From positions 39,562-49,284 of the forward strand of contig DIFH01000073.1 of the NCBI GenBank assembly GCA_002427615.1: 9,723 nt of DNA. Reading direction: 5' to 3'. The translations under genes were made by a program, and so were the position numbers. The stretch is from Paludibacter sp. UBA5753 (lineage in GTDB: Bacteria > Bacteroidota > Bacteroidia > Bacteroidales > Paludibacteraceae). Below the pieces are notes generated by a model that was not told the origin of the DNA, made no database searches, and was given only the letters and a program-made list of their open reading frames with translations. Positions 1 to 8,109 of this stretch are shown in pieces (position 1 is the stretch's first letter; every line of letters begins with the position of its first letter).

Positions 1-3000
1 GTATTTCTGATTTTACTTTTAATCTCAACAGGCATACACAAATCAAGTGCAGGAAGCGATTTTTTAATCAGTTCACGATCCAGTATTTTGTCGATTTTGT
101 GATCCTGTGTTTTAACCTGACGAAGTGCAACATTAGCTCCCTGATTAGGAACAAACATGATTCTCGACAAATCCACCTTTTTCAGTTTTGAGTTACCTTC
201 AATTTTCTTGCGTTGGAGCAATTCGGAATGTCCGATAATTTCGTCCATGCTGCGATAGCCCATTTGAGCTAAATGTTCACGCACATCTTCTGCAAGGAAA
301 TTGAAAAAATTCACCAGATATTCGTATTTCCCTACGAAATGTTTACGCAACTCTTCGTCCTGTGTGGCAACACCGGCCGGACAAGTATTCAGGTGGCATT
401 TGCGCATCATTACGCAACCGAGGATAATCAGCGCACTGGTTGCAAAACCGTACTCTTCGGCGCCCAACAAGGCTGCAACAATAATATCGCGACCTGTTTT
501 CAACTGTCCGTCGGTTTGTAAACGAATCTGGCCACGGAGATTGTTTAATACCAGGGTTTGTTGGGTTTCTGCCAGTCCGATTTCGACCGGAAGACCCGCA
601 TGTTTGATAGAACTCGAAGGACTTGCCCCGGTGCCACCTTCGGCTCCACTGATCAGAATCAGGTCGGCTTTAGCTTTCGCTACACCGGCGGCAATTGTTC
701 CTACTCCTGTTTCCGACACTAATTTCACACTGATCATGGCAGCGGGGTTGATATTTTTTAAATCGAAGATAAGTTGAGCCAAATCTTCGATAGAATAAAT
801 ATCGTGGTGGGGCGGAGGTGAAATCAACGAAATTCCCGGAATAGAGTGACGGGTTTTGGCAATGATTTTATCTATTTTATGTCCAGGAAGTTGTCCACCT
901 TCACCTGGTTTAGCGCCCTGCGCAATTTTAATCTGTATTTCGTCGGCATTTACCAGGTATTCTGCAGTTACACCAAAACGCCCCGAAGCAACCTGTTTAA
1001 TGGCGCTCCGCGTGCTCAAACCATCTTCGCGCTTTTTGAAACGTTCGGGGTCTTCGCCGCCTTCACCGGTATTGCTTCGTCCGCCAATTATATTCATAGC
1101 CATAGCCATTGCTTCATGCGCTTCGCGACTGATTGATCCATAGGACATGGCTCCGGTTACAAAACGTTTCATGATATTTTCTGCCGGCTCTACTTCGCTG
1201 ATGTCAATCGGATTCCGTTTGTAGTCCATCAAATCACGAATAAAAATCGGTTTTGGTTTTTCATCAACAATTTTAGTGTATTCTTTGTATTTTTCGTAAC
1301 TGCCTGTTCTGGTTGCAATTTGTAAACGGGCAATTGTTTCAGGATTCCAAGCGTGATTTTCGCCATCTACACGATAAGCGTACTGCCCCAAATTCAATAG
1401 TTGGCCGGGGTCGCTTCCTTCTTCGGGATAGAACGCTTCGGTGTGAGGTTTAATCACTTCGGCGGCTACATCATCGATGTCGATACCTTCGATAGCCGAA
1501 GAAACTCCCTTGAAGTATTTATCTAAGAATGAGCTTGATATACCTATAGCCTCGAAAATATGTGCTCCACGGTAACTGCGTAGAGTAGAGTTGCCCATTT
1601 TCGAAAGCACTTTCAATAAACCTTTATTAATAGCTTTGATATAATGTCTTTTGGCTGTTTCGATATCCATGTTGATATCGCCAGATTTGATTTTTTCGTT
1701 GATAATGGCAAAAATCATATACGGATTCACCGCATTAGCGCCAAAACCAAACAGGAGAGCAAAGTGCATTACTTCACGGGGTTCGGCCGATTCAACTACA
1801 ATATCGATCTGCATTCTTTTTCTTTTCTGAATAAGATATAAATGCACAGCCGAAACTGCCAGCAACGAAGGAATCGGCGCATGGTCTGCGTCTACACCGC
1901 GGTCGCTCAACACGATATAATTTTTACCATCGTCCACAGCTTTTTCAACGGACAGGCAAAGCTCCTGAATAGCCGACTCCAATCCTTTTGCTCCTTTTTT
2001 CGGATCGAAAAGCATAGGTAATGAAATGGTGTAGAATCCTTTGTAATTCAGGTTCATTAAAATGTCGAACTGAGTATTGGTTAGTACCGGGCTTTTCAGT
2101 TTCACCATTTTACAAATCTCACGAGCCGGTTCCAACAGGTTTTGATGCACCGAACCAATGTATCCGGTCAGCGACATCACCAATTCTTCACGAATTGGGT
2201 CGATAGGCGGATTGGTTACCTGGGCAAATTGCTGGCGGAAATAATTGAAAAGGCGTTGTGGTTTGTCGGAGAAAACCGACAATGAAGTATCGTTACCCAT
2301 CGACGAAGTAGGTTCATATCCATCGTTCGCCATGGGGAGGATTATTCTTTCGACGTCTTCTGTCGAATAGCCGAAAGTATGCAACAGTGTCCGGTAATTA
2401 TTCAGTTCGTTTTTAATGTTACGGCCCGAAGAAATATCGTCGAGATTGATGCAGTTCCTGTTCAGCCATTCGCGATACGGGAAAGCTTTAGCCAAGCCTT
2501 CTTTCAATTCATTATCGTAATATATTTGTCCCAACTCGGTATCGACCATCAACATTTTACCCGGTTTCAAGCGACCTTTTTCTTTAATCCGTGAAGGTTC
2601 GAATTCAATAGTTCCTGTTTCGGAAGCAATAACCATCAGGTTATCGTGTGTAACCAAATAACGGGCGGGACGTAAACCGTTGCGGTCGAGCATACCTCCG
2701 GCATACCGTCCGTCGCTAAACAACAAAGTTGCCGGACCATCCCAGGGTTCCATAAAAGTACTGTGATATTCGTAAAATGCACGCAGATTGTCCGAAATAG
2801 GATTCTTTTTATTCCAGCTTTCGGGAACAAGCATAGCCATGGCATGAGGAAGGCTTTTGCCCGACATTACCAGGAATTCGAGCACATTATCCAACGAAGC
2901 GCTGTCGCTCATGCCCGCTTGCACAATAGGATATAAATCCTGTAAATTACCTAACTGATCCGATTTTAAAACGCTTTCACGCGATTCCATCCATTGTCGG

Positions 3001-3785
3001 TTGCCGCGAATAGTGTTAATTTCACCATTGTGTCCCAATAAACGGAAAGGTTGAGCTAAATCCCAAGTAGGGAAAGTGTTGGTGCTGAAACGCGAGTGTA
3101 CCAACGAAATACCGCTTGTAAAGTTTTCGTTCGATAAATCGGAGTAGTATTCGCGTAATTGCAGCGAAGAGAGCATGCCTTTGTAAACCATTTGTTTGGT
3201 CGAAAGACTTACGATATAAAAACTACGCTCTTTGGCAATATTGGATTGGAGAATGGATTTTTCGATTTTTTTGCGAACCACGTAAAGTTTAAGCTCAAGT
3301 TCCTGTTGGTTGGAAGCTCCTGTAACAAAGATTTGTTTGATTTGCGGTTCGTTTGAAGCGGAAATTTCTCCAAGAATATTGCTGTTAACCGGAACATCGC
3401 GAATAGACAGAAGATTTAATCCTTCTTTTTCCACATTTTCTTTGATCACATTGAGGCAGAGTTGTGCTTTGGAAGCATCTTTGGGGAGGAAGACCAATCC
3501 GGTTCCGTAGCGGCCTTTGGCAGGCACGGGAATGCCCTGAAGCAAAATAAATTCGTGGGGAATCTGTACTAAAATACCTGCTCCGTCGCCTGTTTTGTTG
3601 TCGGCGCTTTCGGCTCCGCGGTGTACCATGTTTTCGAGTACCTGCAGCCCTTTTTCAACTATCTCGTGCGATTTTTCACCATACAAGTTTAAAATAAGGC
3701 CTACTCCACAGGCGTCGTGTTCGTTTTGAATTGAATACAGCGAACGCTGCTCATATTCATCTATATTTAATTGAGTTGAATTCAT
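1..3785 (-). CDS. gltB: Glutamate synthase (GOGAT) large subunit, partial (C-terminus beyond left edge)
   Basis: Large subunit of glutamate synthase, which makes two glutamates from glutamine and 2-oxoglutarate in the cytoplasm. The frame stays open from the ATG at 3785 to the left edge, giving 1261 visible residues; the family has about 1500, so roughly 240 are missing. A 25-residue propeptide precedes the catalytic Cys26 (HDACGVG), as in class II (Ntn) amidotransferases. HRGAESADNKTGDGAGI follows near residue 55, and QPFRLLGHNGEINT carries the oxyanion pair Asn253-Gly254. The FMN/2-oxoglutarate domain spans about 850-1200 (GAMSYGS around 880, then GEGGEDP, KPGEGGQLPG, SPPPHHDIYS and GAEGGTGASP). 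The 3Fe-4S cysteines are Cys1124, Cys1130 and Cys1135 in GCVMMRKCHLNTCPAG. The missing part is mainly the GXGXG beta-helix domain. No Shine-Dalgarno precedes the ATG. It lies 143 bp after glnN on the same strand, which suggests coupled GS-GOGAT expression. The small subunit gltD is not in view; it may lie beyond the edge. Confidence 0.97.
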   Translation of the reverse strand, partial: MNSTQLNIDEYEQRSLYSIQNEHDACGVGLILNLYGEKSHEIVEKGLQVLENMVHRGAESADNKTGDGAGILVQIPHEFILLQGIPVPAKGRYGTGLVFLPKDASKAQLCLNVIKENVEKEGLNLLSIRDVPVNSNILGEISASNEPQIKQIFVTGASNQQELELKLYVVRKKIEKSILQSNIAKERSFYIVSLSTKQMVYKGMLSSLQLREYYSDLSNENFTSGISLVHSRFSTNTFPTWDLAQPFRLLGHNGEINTIRGNRQWMESRESVLKSDQLGNLQDLYPIVQAGMSDSASLDNVLEFLVMSGKSLPHAMAMLVPESWNKKNPISDNLRAFYEYHSTFMEPWDGPATLLFSDGRYAGGMLDRNGLRPARYLVTHDNLMVIASETGTIEFEPSRIKEKGRLKPGKMLMVDTELGQIYYDNELKEGLAKAFPYREWLNRNCINLDDISSGRNIKNELNNYRTLLHTFGYSTEDVERIILPMANDGYEPTSSMGNDTSLSVFSDKPQRLFNYFRQQFAQVTNPPIDPIREELVMSLTGYIGSVHQNLLEPAREICKMVKLKSPVLTNTQFDILMNLNYKGFYTISLPMLFDPKKGAKGLESAIQELCLSVEKAVDDGKNYIVLSDRGVDADHAPIPSLLAVSAVHLYLIQKRKRMQIDIVVESAEPREVMHFALLFGFGANAVNPYMIFAIINEKIKSGDINMDIETAKRHYIKAINKGLLKVLSKMGNSTLRSYRGAHIFEAIGISSSFLDKYFKGVSSAIEGIDIDDVAAEVIKPHTEAFYPEEGSDPGQLLNLGQYAYRVDGENHAWNPETIARLQIATRTGSYEKYKEYTKIVDEKPKPIFIRDLMDYKRNPIDISEVEPAENIMKRFVTGAMSYGSISREAHEAMAMAMNIIGGRSNTGEGGEDPERFKKREDGLSTRSAIKQVASGRFGVTAEYLVNADEIQIKIAQGAKPGEGGQLPGHKIDKIIAKTRHSIPGISLISPPPHHDIYSIEDLAQLIFDLKNINPAAMISVKLVSETGVGTIAAGVAKAKADLILISGAEGGTGASPSSSIKHAGLPVEIGLAETQQTLVLNNLRGQIRLQTDGQLKTGRDIIVAALLGAEEYGFATSALIILGCVMMRKCHLNTCPAGVATQDEELRKHFVGKYEYLVNFFNFLAEDVREHLAQMGYRSMDEIIGHSELLQRKKIEGNSKLKKVDLSRIMFVPNQGANVALRQVKTQDHKIDKILDRELIKKSLPALDLCMPVEIKSKIRN

Positions 3786-3801
3786 AAGGATGTCGTTTTT
3801 C

Positions 3802-3824
3802 GAGTTTAAAATCAAATTAAACTC
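3802..3824 (-). other. Perfect 8-bp hairpin in the gltB leader
   Basis: The arms GAGTTTAA (3802-3809) and TTAAACTC (3817-3824) pair perfectly around a 7-nt loop, 16 bases upstream of the gltB ATG. In RNA it would sit just before the start codon, where it could influence ribosome access or be an operator-like palindrome. The stem is A/T-rich and weak, and no function can be assigned from sequence. Confidence 0.4.
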
Positions 3825-3861
3825 TTCATAATATTGTCGTTTTATTGTTTTTTTTTATAAA

Positions 3862-3894
3862 TAGTGGGAGAACTTTAAAATAAGCCTCCCACTA
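3862..3894 (-). other. G+C-rich hairpin between glnN and gltB
   Basis: A perfect 9-bp stem, TAGTGGGAG (3862-3870) with CTCCCACTA (3886-3894), closes a 15-nt loop that can form a few further inner pairs. It is by far the most G+C-rich stretch of this gap. On the coding (minus) strand it is followed by ATTTATA and a run of nine A, not a U-tract, so it is not a classical intrinsic terminator. It may be a processing or stabilising stem that sets different mRNA levels for glnN and gltB, or a partial terminator. It lies 35-67 bases downstream of the glnN stop. Confidence 0.55.
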
Positions 3895-3907
3895 CTATTA
3901 TAGAGAT

Positions 3908-3925
3908 ATTTATCTAAAGATAAAT
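3908..3925 (-). other. A/T palindrome just after the glnN stop codon
   Basis: ATTTATCT (3908-3915) and AGATAAAT (3918-3925) form a perfect inverted repeat around two bases, three bases past the glnN stop. With a realistic 4-nt loop this leaves a 7-bp, mostly A/T stem. It could be a weak 3'-end structure for the glnN message. A chance palindrome in such A/T-rich DNA is also plausible. Confidence 0.3.
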
Positions 3926-3928
3926 GGC

Positions 3929-6124
3929 TTATCGAATGAATAATAATTCGCGATATTTAGGCAAAGTCCACATTTCGTCGTCAACGATTAATTCTAACTT
4001 GTCCGAATTATAACGAATGATGTCGAAATAAGGTAGAACTTTGTCGTGATAGGCGACAGCTTTCTCATATTCATGCTCAATTTTATTGACCTGACGGCGT
4101 GTGTCGATCAGATCATCAACGGCATTTTTGATAGCAGCAATGCGTTCGCCGATTTCAATAATCATCGCAGTGTCTAATGTGCTGAGCTTGTCGGCTTTTT
4201 CGCCCGAGAAAACTGCTTTGATTTTACTTACATTATCCAACAAGAAACTTTGGTAACGGGTTGCCAGCGGAATGATATGATTCATAGATAAATCACCTAA
4301 AACGCGAGCTTCAATTTGTAACCATTTAGTGTATGTTTCCCATTTTACTTCGTTACGGGCATGTAATTCCTTTTCTGTCAGGACTCCCATTGATTCAAAC
4401 ATTTTCACACTTTCGGGAGTTGTATATGCTTTGTAAATTTCAGGAACACTTGTTTCGCAGTCTAATCCGCGTTTTGCAGCTTCAGCCTTCCATTCGTCGC
4501 TATAACCGTTTCCGTCGAAACGAATTGCTTTAGAGGTTTTGATATATGATTTGATTACTTCAAAAATAGCGCTTTGTTCGGTTGAACCGGTAGCAATTTT
4601 TGCATCAACTTCAGCTTTAAATTCTATCAACTGAGCAGCGACGGCAGTATTCAAAGTAGCCATAGCCGAAGAACAGTTTGCCGATGAACCAACTGCACGG
4701 AACTCGAAACGGTTACCGGTAAATGCAAACGGAGAAGTGCGGTTGCGGTCGGTATTGTCCAACAATACTTCCGGAATATGTGCAATACCAAGGCTCAATC
4801 GTTTTTTGTCATCCAATACGATAGCTTCGTCGCTGGTGCTATTTTCAAGTTTATCGAGCACGGCTGTAACCTGGGTTCCCAAAAAAGCGGATATTATGGC
4901 CGGAGGCGCTTCATTAGCTCCCAAGCGGTGAGCGTTTTGAGCCGTCATGATGGAGGCTTTCAGTAAAGCATTGTTTTTATAAACCGCCATCAAGATATTT
5001 ACCAGAAAAGTAATGAATTGAAGGTTTTCTTCGGGAGTTTTTCCCGGAGTCAACAAACCAACGCCGGTATCAGTGCCGAGCGACCAGTTATTGTGTTTTC
5101 CTGATCCGTTGATGCCTGCAAATGGTTTTTCGTGCAATAACACCCGAAACCCATGACGACGGGCTACTTTTTTCATAATTGACATAACCAACAAGTTTTG
5201 GTCAACGGCCAAATTACATTCGCCAAAAATAGGCGCTAACTCAAACTGATTGGGAGCCACCTCGTTGTGTCTGGTTTTTAATGGGATTCCATATTTATAT
5301 GCTTCGAATTCAAGATCTTTCATGTAGGCTGCCACACGGGTGGGAACTGCGCCAAAATAGTGGTCTTCCATTTGTTGGTTTTTAGCCGATTCGTGTCCAA
5401 GCAAAGTGCGCCCGGTCAACACCAAATCGGGACGGGTTGCATATAAACCTTCGTCAACCAGAAAATACTCCTGTTCCCAGCCTAAGTAAGCAATCACTTT
5501 TTTTACGTTAGGATCGAACATTTGACAAACTGCCGTAGCCGCTTTATTTACAGCGTTCAGCGATTTGATCAAAGGCGCTTTCATATCAAGCGATTCGCCT
5601 GTATATGAAATAAATATAGTAGGAATACATAAAGTGTCATCTACAACAAATGCAGGAGATGAAGGATCCCAAGCTGTATAGCCGCGGGCTTCGAACGTAC
5701 TGCGGATACCTCCACTCGGGAAAGAAGATGCATCGGGTTCTTGTTGAGCCAGCAATTTGCCGGAAAACTCTTCGATAATTGCTTCTCCCGGCGCACCGGC
5801 ATAGTCGATAAATGAATCATGTTTTTCTGCAGTTCCGTCAGTCAATGGTTGAAACCAGTGTGTGTAGTGAGTTGCACCGAGTTCCATTGCCCACATTTTC
5901 ATGCCTGTTGCAACGTCATCGGCAATATTACGATCAAGTGTAACTCCTTTTTCAATGGCGTTATTCAGTGACTTCATAATGTCTTTCGACAAGTATTTAG
6001 CCATGACAGATTTTGTAAACACATACTTACCATAATAATCGGAGGTAAATTTTGAAGGAGGTGTAACACATAGCGCTTTTTTCTTGAAAGCTTCTTCTAC
6101 TGCTTTAAATCTTAATGCTGACAT
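3929..6124 (-). CDS. glnN: Glutamine synthetase type III (GSIII)
   Basis: Cytoplasmic, ATP-dependent ligation of ammonia to glutamate to give glutamine, the entry step of the GS-GOGAT cycle. At 731 residues it fits GSIII (about 700-730) and is far longer than GSI or GSII (about 350-470). Visible signatures are WEQEYFLVD (216-224, metal-binding glutamates of the catalytic barrel), HNEVAPNQFELAP (286-298, the GSIII hallmark), HEKPFAGINGSGKHNNWSLG (331-350, glutamate/ATP site) and NRTSPFAFTGNRFEFR (461-476, arginine-rich active-site segment). The roughly 200-residue C-terminal part is largely helical and is specific to this type. The ATG at 6124 gives the expected N-terminus (MSALRFKAVEEAF). No Shine-Dalgarno is present, as usual in Bacteroidota. 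A promoter match lies about 90 bp upstream, and gltB follows 143 bp downstream. The gene appears intact. GSIII enzymes lack the GSI adenylylation tyrosine motif, so control is probably transcriptional or by effector or protein binding. Confidence 0.97.
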   Translation of the reverse strand: MSALRFKAVEEAFKKKALCVTPPSKFTSDYYGKYVFTKSVMAKYLSKDIMKSLNNAIEKGVTLDRNIADDVATGMKMWAMELGATHYTHWFQPLTDGTAEKHDSFIDYAGAPGEAIIEEFSGKLLAQQEPDASSFPSGGIRSTFEARGYTAWDPSSPAFVVDDTLCIPTIFISYTGESLDMKAPLIKSLNAVNKAATAVCQMFDPNVKKVIAYLGWEQEYFLVDEGLYATRPDLVLTGRTLLGHESAKNQQMEDHYFGAVPTRVAAYMKDLEFEAYKYGIPLKTRHNEVAPNQFELAPIFGECNLAVDQNLLVMSIMKKVARRHGFRVLLHEKPFAGINGSGKHNNWSLGTDTGVGLLTPGKTPEENLQFITFLVNILMAVYKNNALLKASIMTAQNAHRLGANEAPPAIISAFLGTQVTAVLDKLENSTSDEAIVLDDKKRLSLGIAHIPEVLLDNTDRNRTSPFAFTGNRFEFRAVGSSANCSSAMATLNTAVAAQLIEFKAEVDAKIATGSTEQSAIFEVIKSYIKTSKAIRFDGNGYSDEWKAEAAKRGLDCETSVPEIYKAYTTPESVKMFESMGVLTEKELHARNEVKWETYTKWLQIEARVLGDLSMNHIIPLATRYQSFLLDNVSKIKAVFSGEKADKLSTLDTAMIIEIGERIAAIKNAVDDLIDTRRQVNKIEHEYEKAVAYHDKVLPYFDIIRYNSDKLELIVDDEMWTLPKYRELLFIR

Positions 6125-6211
6125 AATTTGTTGTGTTATTTAATTGATTGTTTGTTTTATTATTTTTTACTTTTTGTCGTAATATGCTTTCTTTCTGATT
6201 TTAATTCAGTA

Positions 6212-6242
6212 CAAAAGTAAATAAAATGATAGTTTTGAGCAA
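6212..6242 (-). promoter_or_regulatory. Probable Bacteroidota-type promoter of glnN
   Basis: On the minus strand TACTTTTG (6212-6219) matches the -7 consensus TAnnTTTG exactly, and TTG (6240-6242) lies 20 bases upstream, the usual -33 spacing. The expected transcript start is near 6205, giving a leader of about 80 bases. The match and spacing are seen directly; use by the housekeeping sigma factor is inferred from the consensus. Confidence 0.65.
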
Positions 6243-6412
6243 TTCTTTCATTAGTTTTTAATATTAATTCAGTACTTTGTTATAATTTGACACTAAAATC
6301 GTTTTATTTGTTTTATTTGCAAAGTAATATGATTATATTTATTTCAATTTGGTTTTTTTATAAATAAAATATGATTTCAAACGAGCCATTTTATCTTCAG
6401 GAGAGTTGTTTA

Positions 6413-6420
6413 CAAAAGTA
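6413..6420 (-). promoter_or_regulatory. Second -7-like element upstream of glnN
   Basis: TACTTTTG again matches TAnnTTTG exactly, about 200 bases upstream of the first, just downstream of the terminator-like hairpin. There is no clear TTG at the -33 spacing (TGTT is the nearest), so it is either a weaker second glnN promoter with a leader near 280 bases or a chance match. Confidence 0.3.
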
Positions 6421-6500
6421 ACTGAAATAATTGAAATAATAACATTGATTCAATTTTGACAATAATCTTTTGACCTAAGAATGGTTTGTTTTTTATCCTA

Positions 6501-6543
6501 TTAAAAAAATGAACAGACTATTTCATCACGAAGTAGTCTGTCC
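6501..6543 (-). terminator. Intrinsic terminator within repeat copy A
   Basis: On the minus strand a 10-bp stem (6534-6543 with 6511-6520, one G-U pair) can extend inward by TTC/GAA pairs, and is followed by ATTTTTTTAA (seven T). This is a textbook intrinsic terminator. It lies 174 bases downstream of the second amt stop codon, so it ends either the PII-amt transcript with a long 3' UTR or a separate small RNA, and it insulates glnN from upstream reading. Confidence 0.75.
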
Positions 6544-6570
6544 GAAACAATAAAACTAAAAACACACGAT
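6513..6570 (-). repeat. 58-bp intergenic repeat, copy A
   Basis: Nearly identical to 8729-8786. The two differ by one T/C substitution and two single-base indels (one in the hairpin loop, one in an A-run). Similarity stops abruptly at both ends. The module comprises a terminator-like hairpin and a U-rich arm 5' of it on the minus strand (from ATCGTGTG to GTTTCGG). Both copies have the same orientation, each lying downstream of an amt gene and upstream of the next promoter. Confidence 0.85.
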
Positions 6571-6590
6571 AAAAAAGTTGAAATTGAATT

Positions 6591-6660
6591 TACCGTGTAT
6601 ACCTTTACAGCTTTGGCACAGACAAAACGGAATACCTACCGTTTCGCTTAATTCCGGCTA
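6591..6660 (-). ncRNA. Structured, G+C-richer segment; possible small RNA or 3'-UTR element
   Basis: About 70 bases clearly richer in G+C than the surrounding spacer. They can form two mutually exclusive hairpins: AAACGG (6625-6630) with CCGTTT (6639-6644), or CGGAAT (6628-6633) with ATTCCG (6651-6656), which share bases 6628-6630. On the minus strand this segment runs into repeat copy A and its terminator, so 6660 to about 6503 could be one RNA of around 155 bases, or the 3' UTR of the second amt. No promoter consensus was found just upstream, and no known RNA family was recognised. Confidence 0.3.
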
Positions 6661-6673
6661 ATTTTTATAATCT

Positions 6674-6693
6674 TTTATTAACATTTTAATAAA
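6674..6693 (-). other. A/T-only hairpin after the second amt
   Basis: TTTATTAA (6674-6681) and TTAATAAA (6686-6693) form an 8-bp stem with a 4-nt loop, 23 bases past the amt stop codon. It contains no G-C pair, so it is weak. It may slightly stabilise the message end or may be chance. Confidence 0.25.
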
Positions 6694-6716
6694 TTAAGAC
6701 ATTTATAATATATGAT

Positions 6717-8087
6717 TTAATCAAAATTGGTGTATGCTGTTTCGCCGTGTTGGGTTTCATCAAGTCCGATGGCTTCGTGCCTATCATCGGCGCGTACTCC
6801 TACTAATTTATCGGTGATTTTGAATAAAACGAACGTACCTACTCCCGAGTAAACTATGGTTGCTCCAACAGCGATCAATTGTATCCATAATTGATGGAAA
6901 TTGCCGTAAAAGGCTCCGCTATAACCCGATTGTACAAAAGGCGTAGCTAAAACACCGGTCAGAATGGCTCCGACTATACCTCCGATTCCATGAACGCCGA
7001 AAGCATCTAACGAATCATCGTATCCCAATCTGGGTTTTACGTACGCAACCATTGCGAAGCAAATTAATGAAACGATAATTCCAATTATCAACGCACCGCC
7101 AACTCCCACAAAACCGGCTGCAGGAGTAATGGCTACCAAGCCGCCCACTGCGCCGGTACTGATGCCGACGATAGTGGGTCGTTTATCTAAAATCCATTCG
7201 AGTAAAACCCAGGTTAAAGCTGCTGTTGCCGCCGCTATGTGTGTTACCATGAAAGCATTCCCTGCAAGTCCATCAGCCGCTAATCCGCTTCCGGCATTAA
7301 AGCCAAACCAACCAATCCAAAGCATGGCAGCCCCGATCACTACATAAGTAATATTATGAGGCGGAAGCGCATGTCCTTTGTAGTCGCGTCGTTTACCAAG
7401 CAACAGGGCGGTTACAATTGCAGCGATACCTGCATTGATATGAACAACCGTTCCACCGGCAAAATCCAACGCTCCTAATTGATATAACCATCCGTCTCCC
7501 GACCAGACCCAGTGGGCTACGGGGTTGTAAATAAATAATGACCAAAGTATTGAAAATACCAGAAAGCCTTTAAAACTGATTCGTTCGGCAAATGCTCCGA
7601 TAATCAAAGCCGGTGTAATAACGGCAAACATGCCCTGGAACATGATAAATACAACGTGAGGAATAGTGCCAATTGAACTACCGTCAGCGGCTGTTTGAGA
7701 ACGCGAAATGAAGTACGGACTTAAGTCGTTGACGCTTATGTTATTAAGAAATGACCAATCGAAACCTCCGAAATAGGGTTTCAACCATTCAATGGAGCTT
7801 GAACCAAAGGCATTGCTGTAACCGACTACGACCCATTCGATGCTAATCACTGCCACGAGAATAAAAACCTGCATAAAAATATTCAAAACGTTTTTACGTC
7901 GTACCAAACCTCCGTAAAAAAGAGATAGTCCAGGAATAGACATGAACAATACAAGCGCTGTGGCTACAATCATCCAGGCTGTATCCCCTGAATTGATGGT
8001 TGGAGTTACGTTTGGTGCAGTAGTCTGAGCGACAAGCGAAGAACTAAAGAATGCCAATATTGCAGATATTGTTATAATTTTTTTCAT
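6717..8087 (-). CDS. amtB: Ammonium transporter (AmtB type) with signal peptide
   Basis: Inner-membrane ammonium channel of the Amt/Rh family, normally a trimer gated by PII. I chose the ATG at 8087, giving 456 residues, because it begins a clean signal peptide (MKKIITISAILAFFSSSLVAQ), as E. coli AmtB has; the longer frame to 8204 would overlap PII by 95 bases. About eleven membrane segments follow (roughly 38-60, 70-90, 145-165, 175-190, 212-230, 247-265, 278-298, 306-322, 329-350, 366-381, 402-424). Pore residues are present: Phe150 (E. coli F107), Trp195 (W148), Asp208 and His216 in LDFAGGTVVHINAG (D160, H168), Phe263 and Ser267 in GWFGFNAGS (F215, S219), and His366 in FGVHGIGG (H318). The C-terminal tail GLDETQHGETAY is the PII-responsive region. 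It lies 22 bases after the PII stop with no promoter match between them, so the two are probably co-transcribed. Confidence 0.95.
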   Translation of the reverse strand: MKKIITISAILAFFSSSLVAQTTAPNVTPTINSGDTAWMIVATALVLFMSIPGLSLFYGGLVRRKNVLNIFMQVFILVAVISIEWVVVGYSNAFGSSSIEWLKPYFGGFDWSFLNNISVNDLSPYFISRSQTAADGSSIGTIPHVVFIMFQGMFAVITPALIIGAFAERISFKGFLVFSILWSLFIYNPVAHWVWSGDGWLYQLGALDFAGGTVVHINAGIAAIVTALLLGKRRDYKGHALPPHNITYVVIGAAMLWIGWFGFNAGSGLAADGLAGNAFMVTHIAAATAALTWVLLEWILDKRPTIVGISTGAVGGLVAITPAAGFVGVGGALIIGIIVSLICFAMVAYVKPRLGYDDSLDAFGVHGIGGIVGAILTGVLATPFVQSGYSGAFYGNFHQLWIQLIAVGATIVYSGVGTFVLFKITDKLVGVRADDRHEAIGLDETQHGETAYTNFD

Positions 8088-8109
8088 TTGTTTGGATGAA
8101 TTACAGTAA

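Larger units (their letters stand above)
6125..6716. other. 592-bp non-coding region between the second amt and glnN
   Basis: No convincing gene on either strand. Reading in the direction of transcription (right to left) it holds an A/T hairpin (6674-6693), a G+C-richer structured segment (6591-6660), one copy of the 58-bp repeat (6513-6570) ending in a strong terminator-like hairpin, a lone -7-like element (6413-6420), and the probable glnN promoter (6212-6242) with a leader of about 80 bases. The rest is very A/T-rich sequence in which I see nothing. Confidence 0.7.

Noticed and set aside
273..3510. Several open frames of 60-158 codons on the plus strand and one on the minus strand across the gltB region
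   Set aside because: All lie within the uninterrupted gltB frame, which carries the full set of family motifs; their translations show no family resemblance.
3862..3894. The G+C-rich stem as an intrinsic terminator of glnN
   Set aside because: The transcribed strand has an A-run, not a U-tract, after the stem, and the T-run on the other strand precedes the stem instead of following it.
6513..6570. The 58-bp repeat as part of an insertion sequence or CRISPR array
   Set aside because: Only two copies over 2 kb apart, no transposase, no terminal inverted repeats with target duplications, and no regular spacers.
6555..6660. A frame of about 34 codons on the minus strand (PELSETVGIPFC onward) in the G+C-richer segment
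   Set aside because: No start codon follows the upstream in-frame stop at a useful place, no homology is recognised, and the frame runs into the repeat; it is recorded as possible RNA instead, though a decayed gene remnant cannot be excluded.
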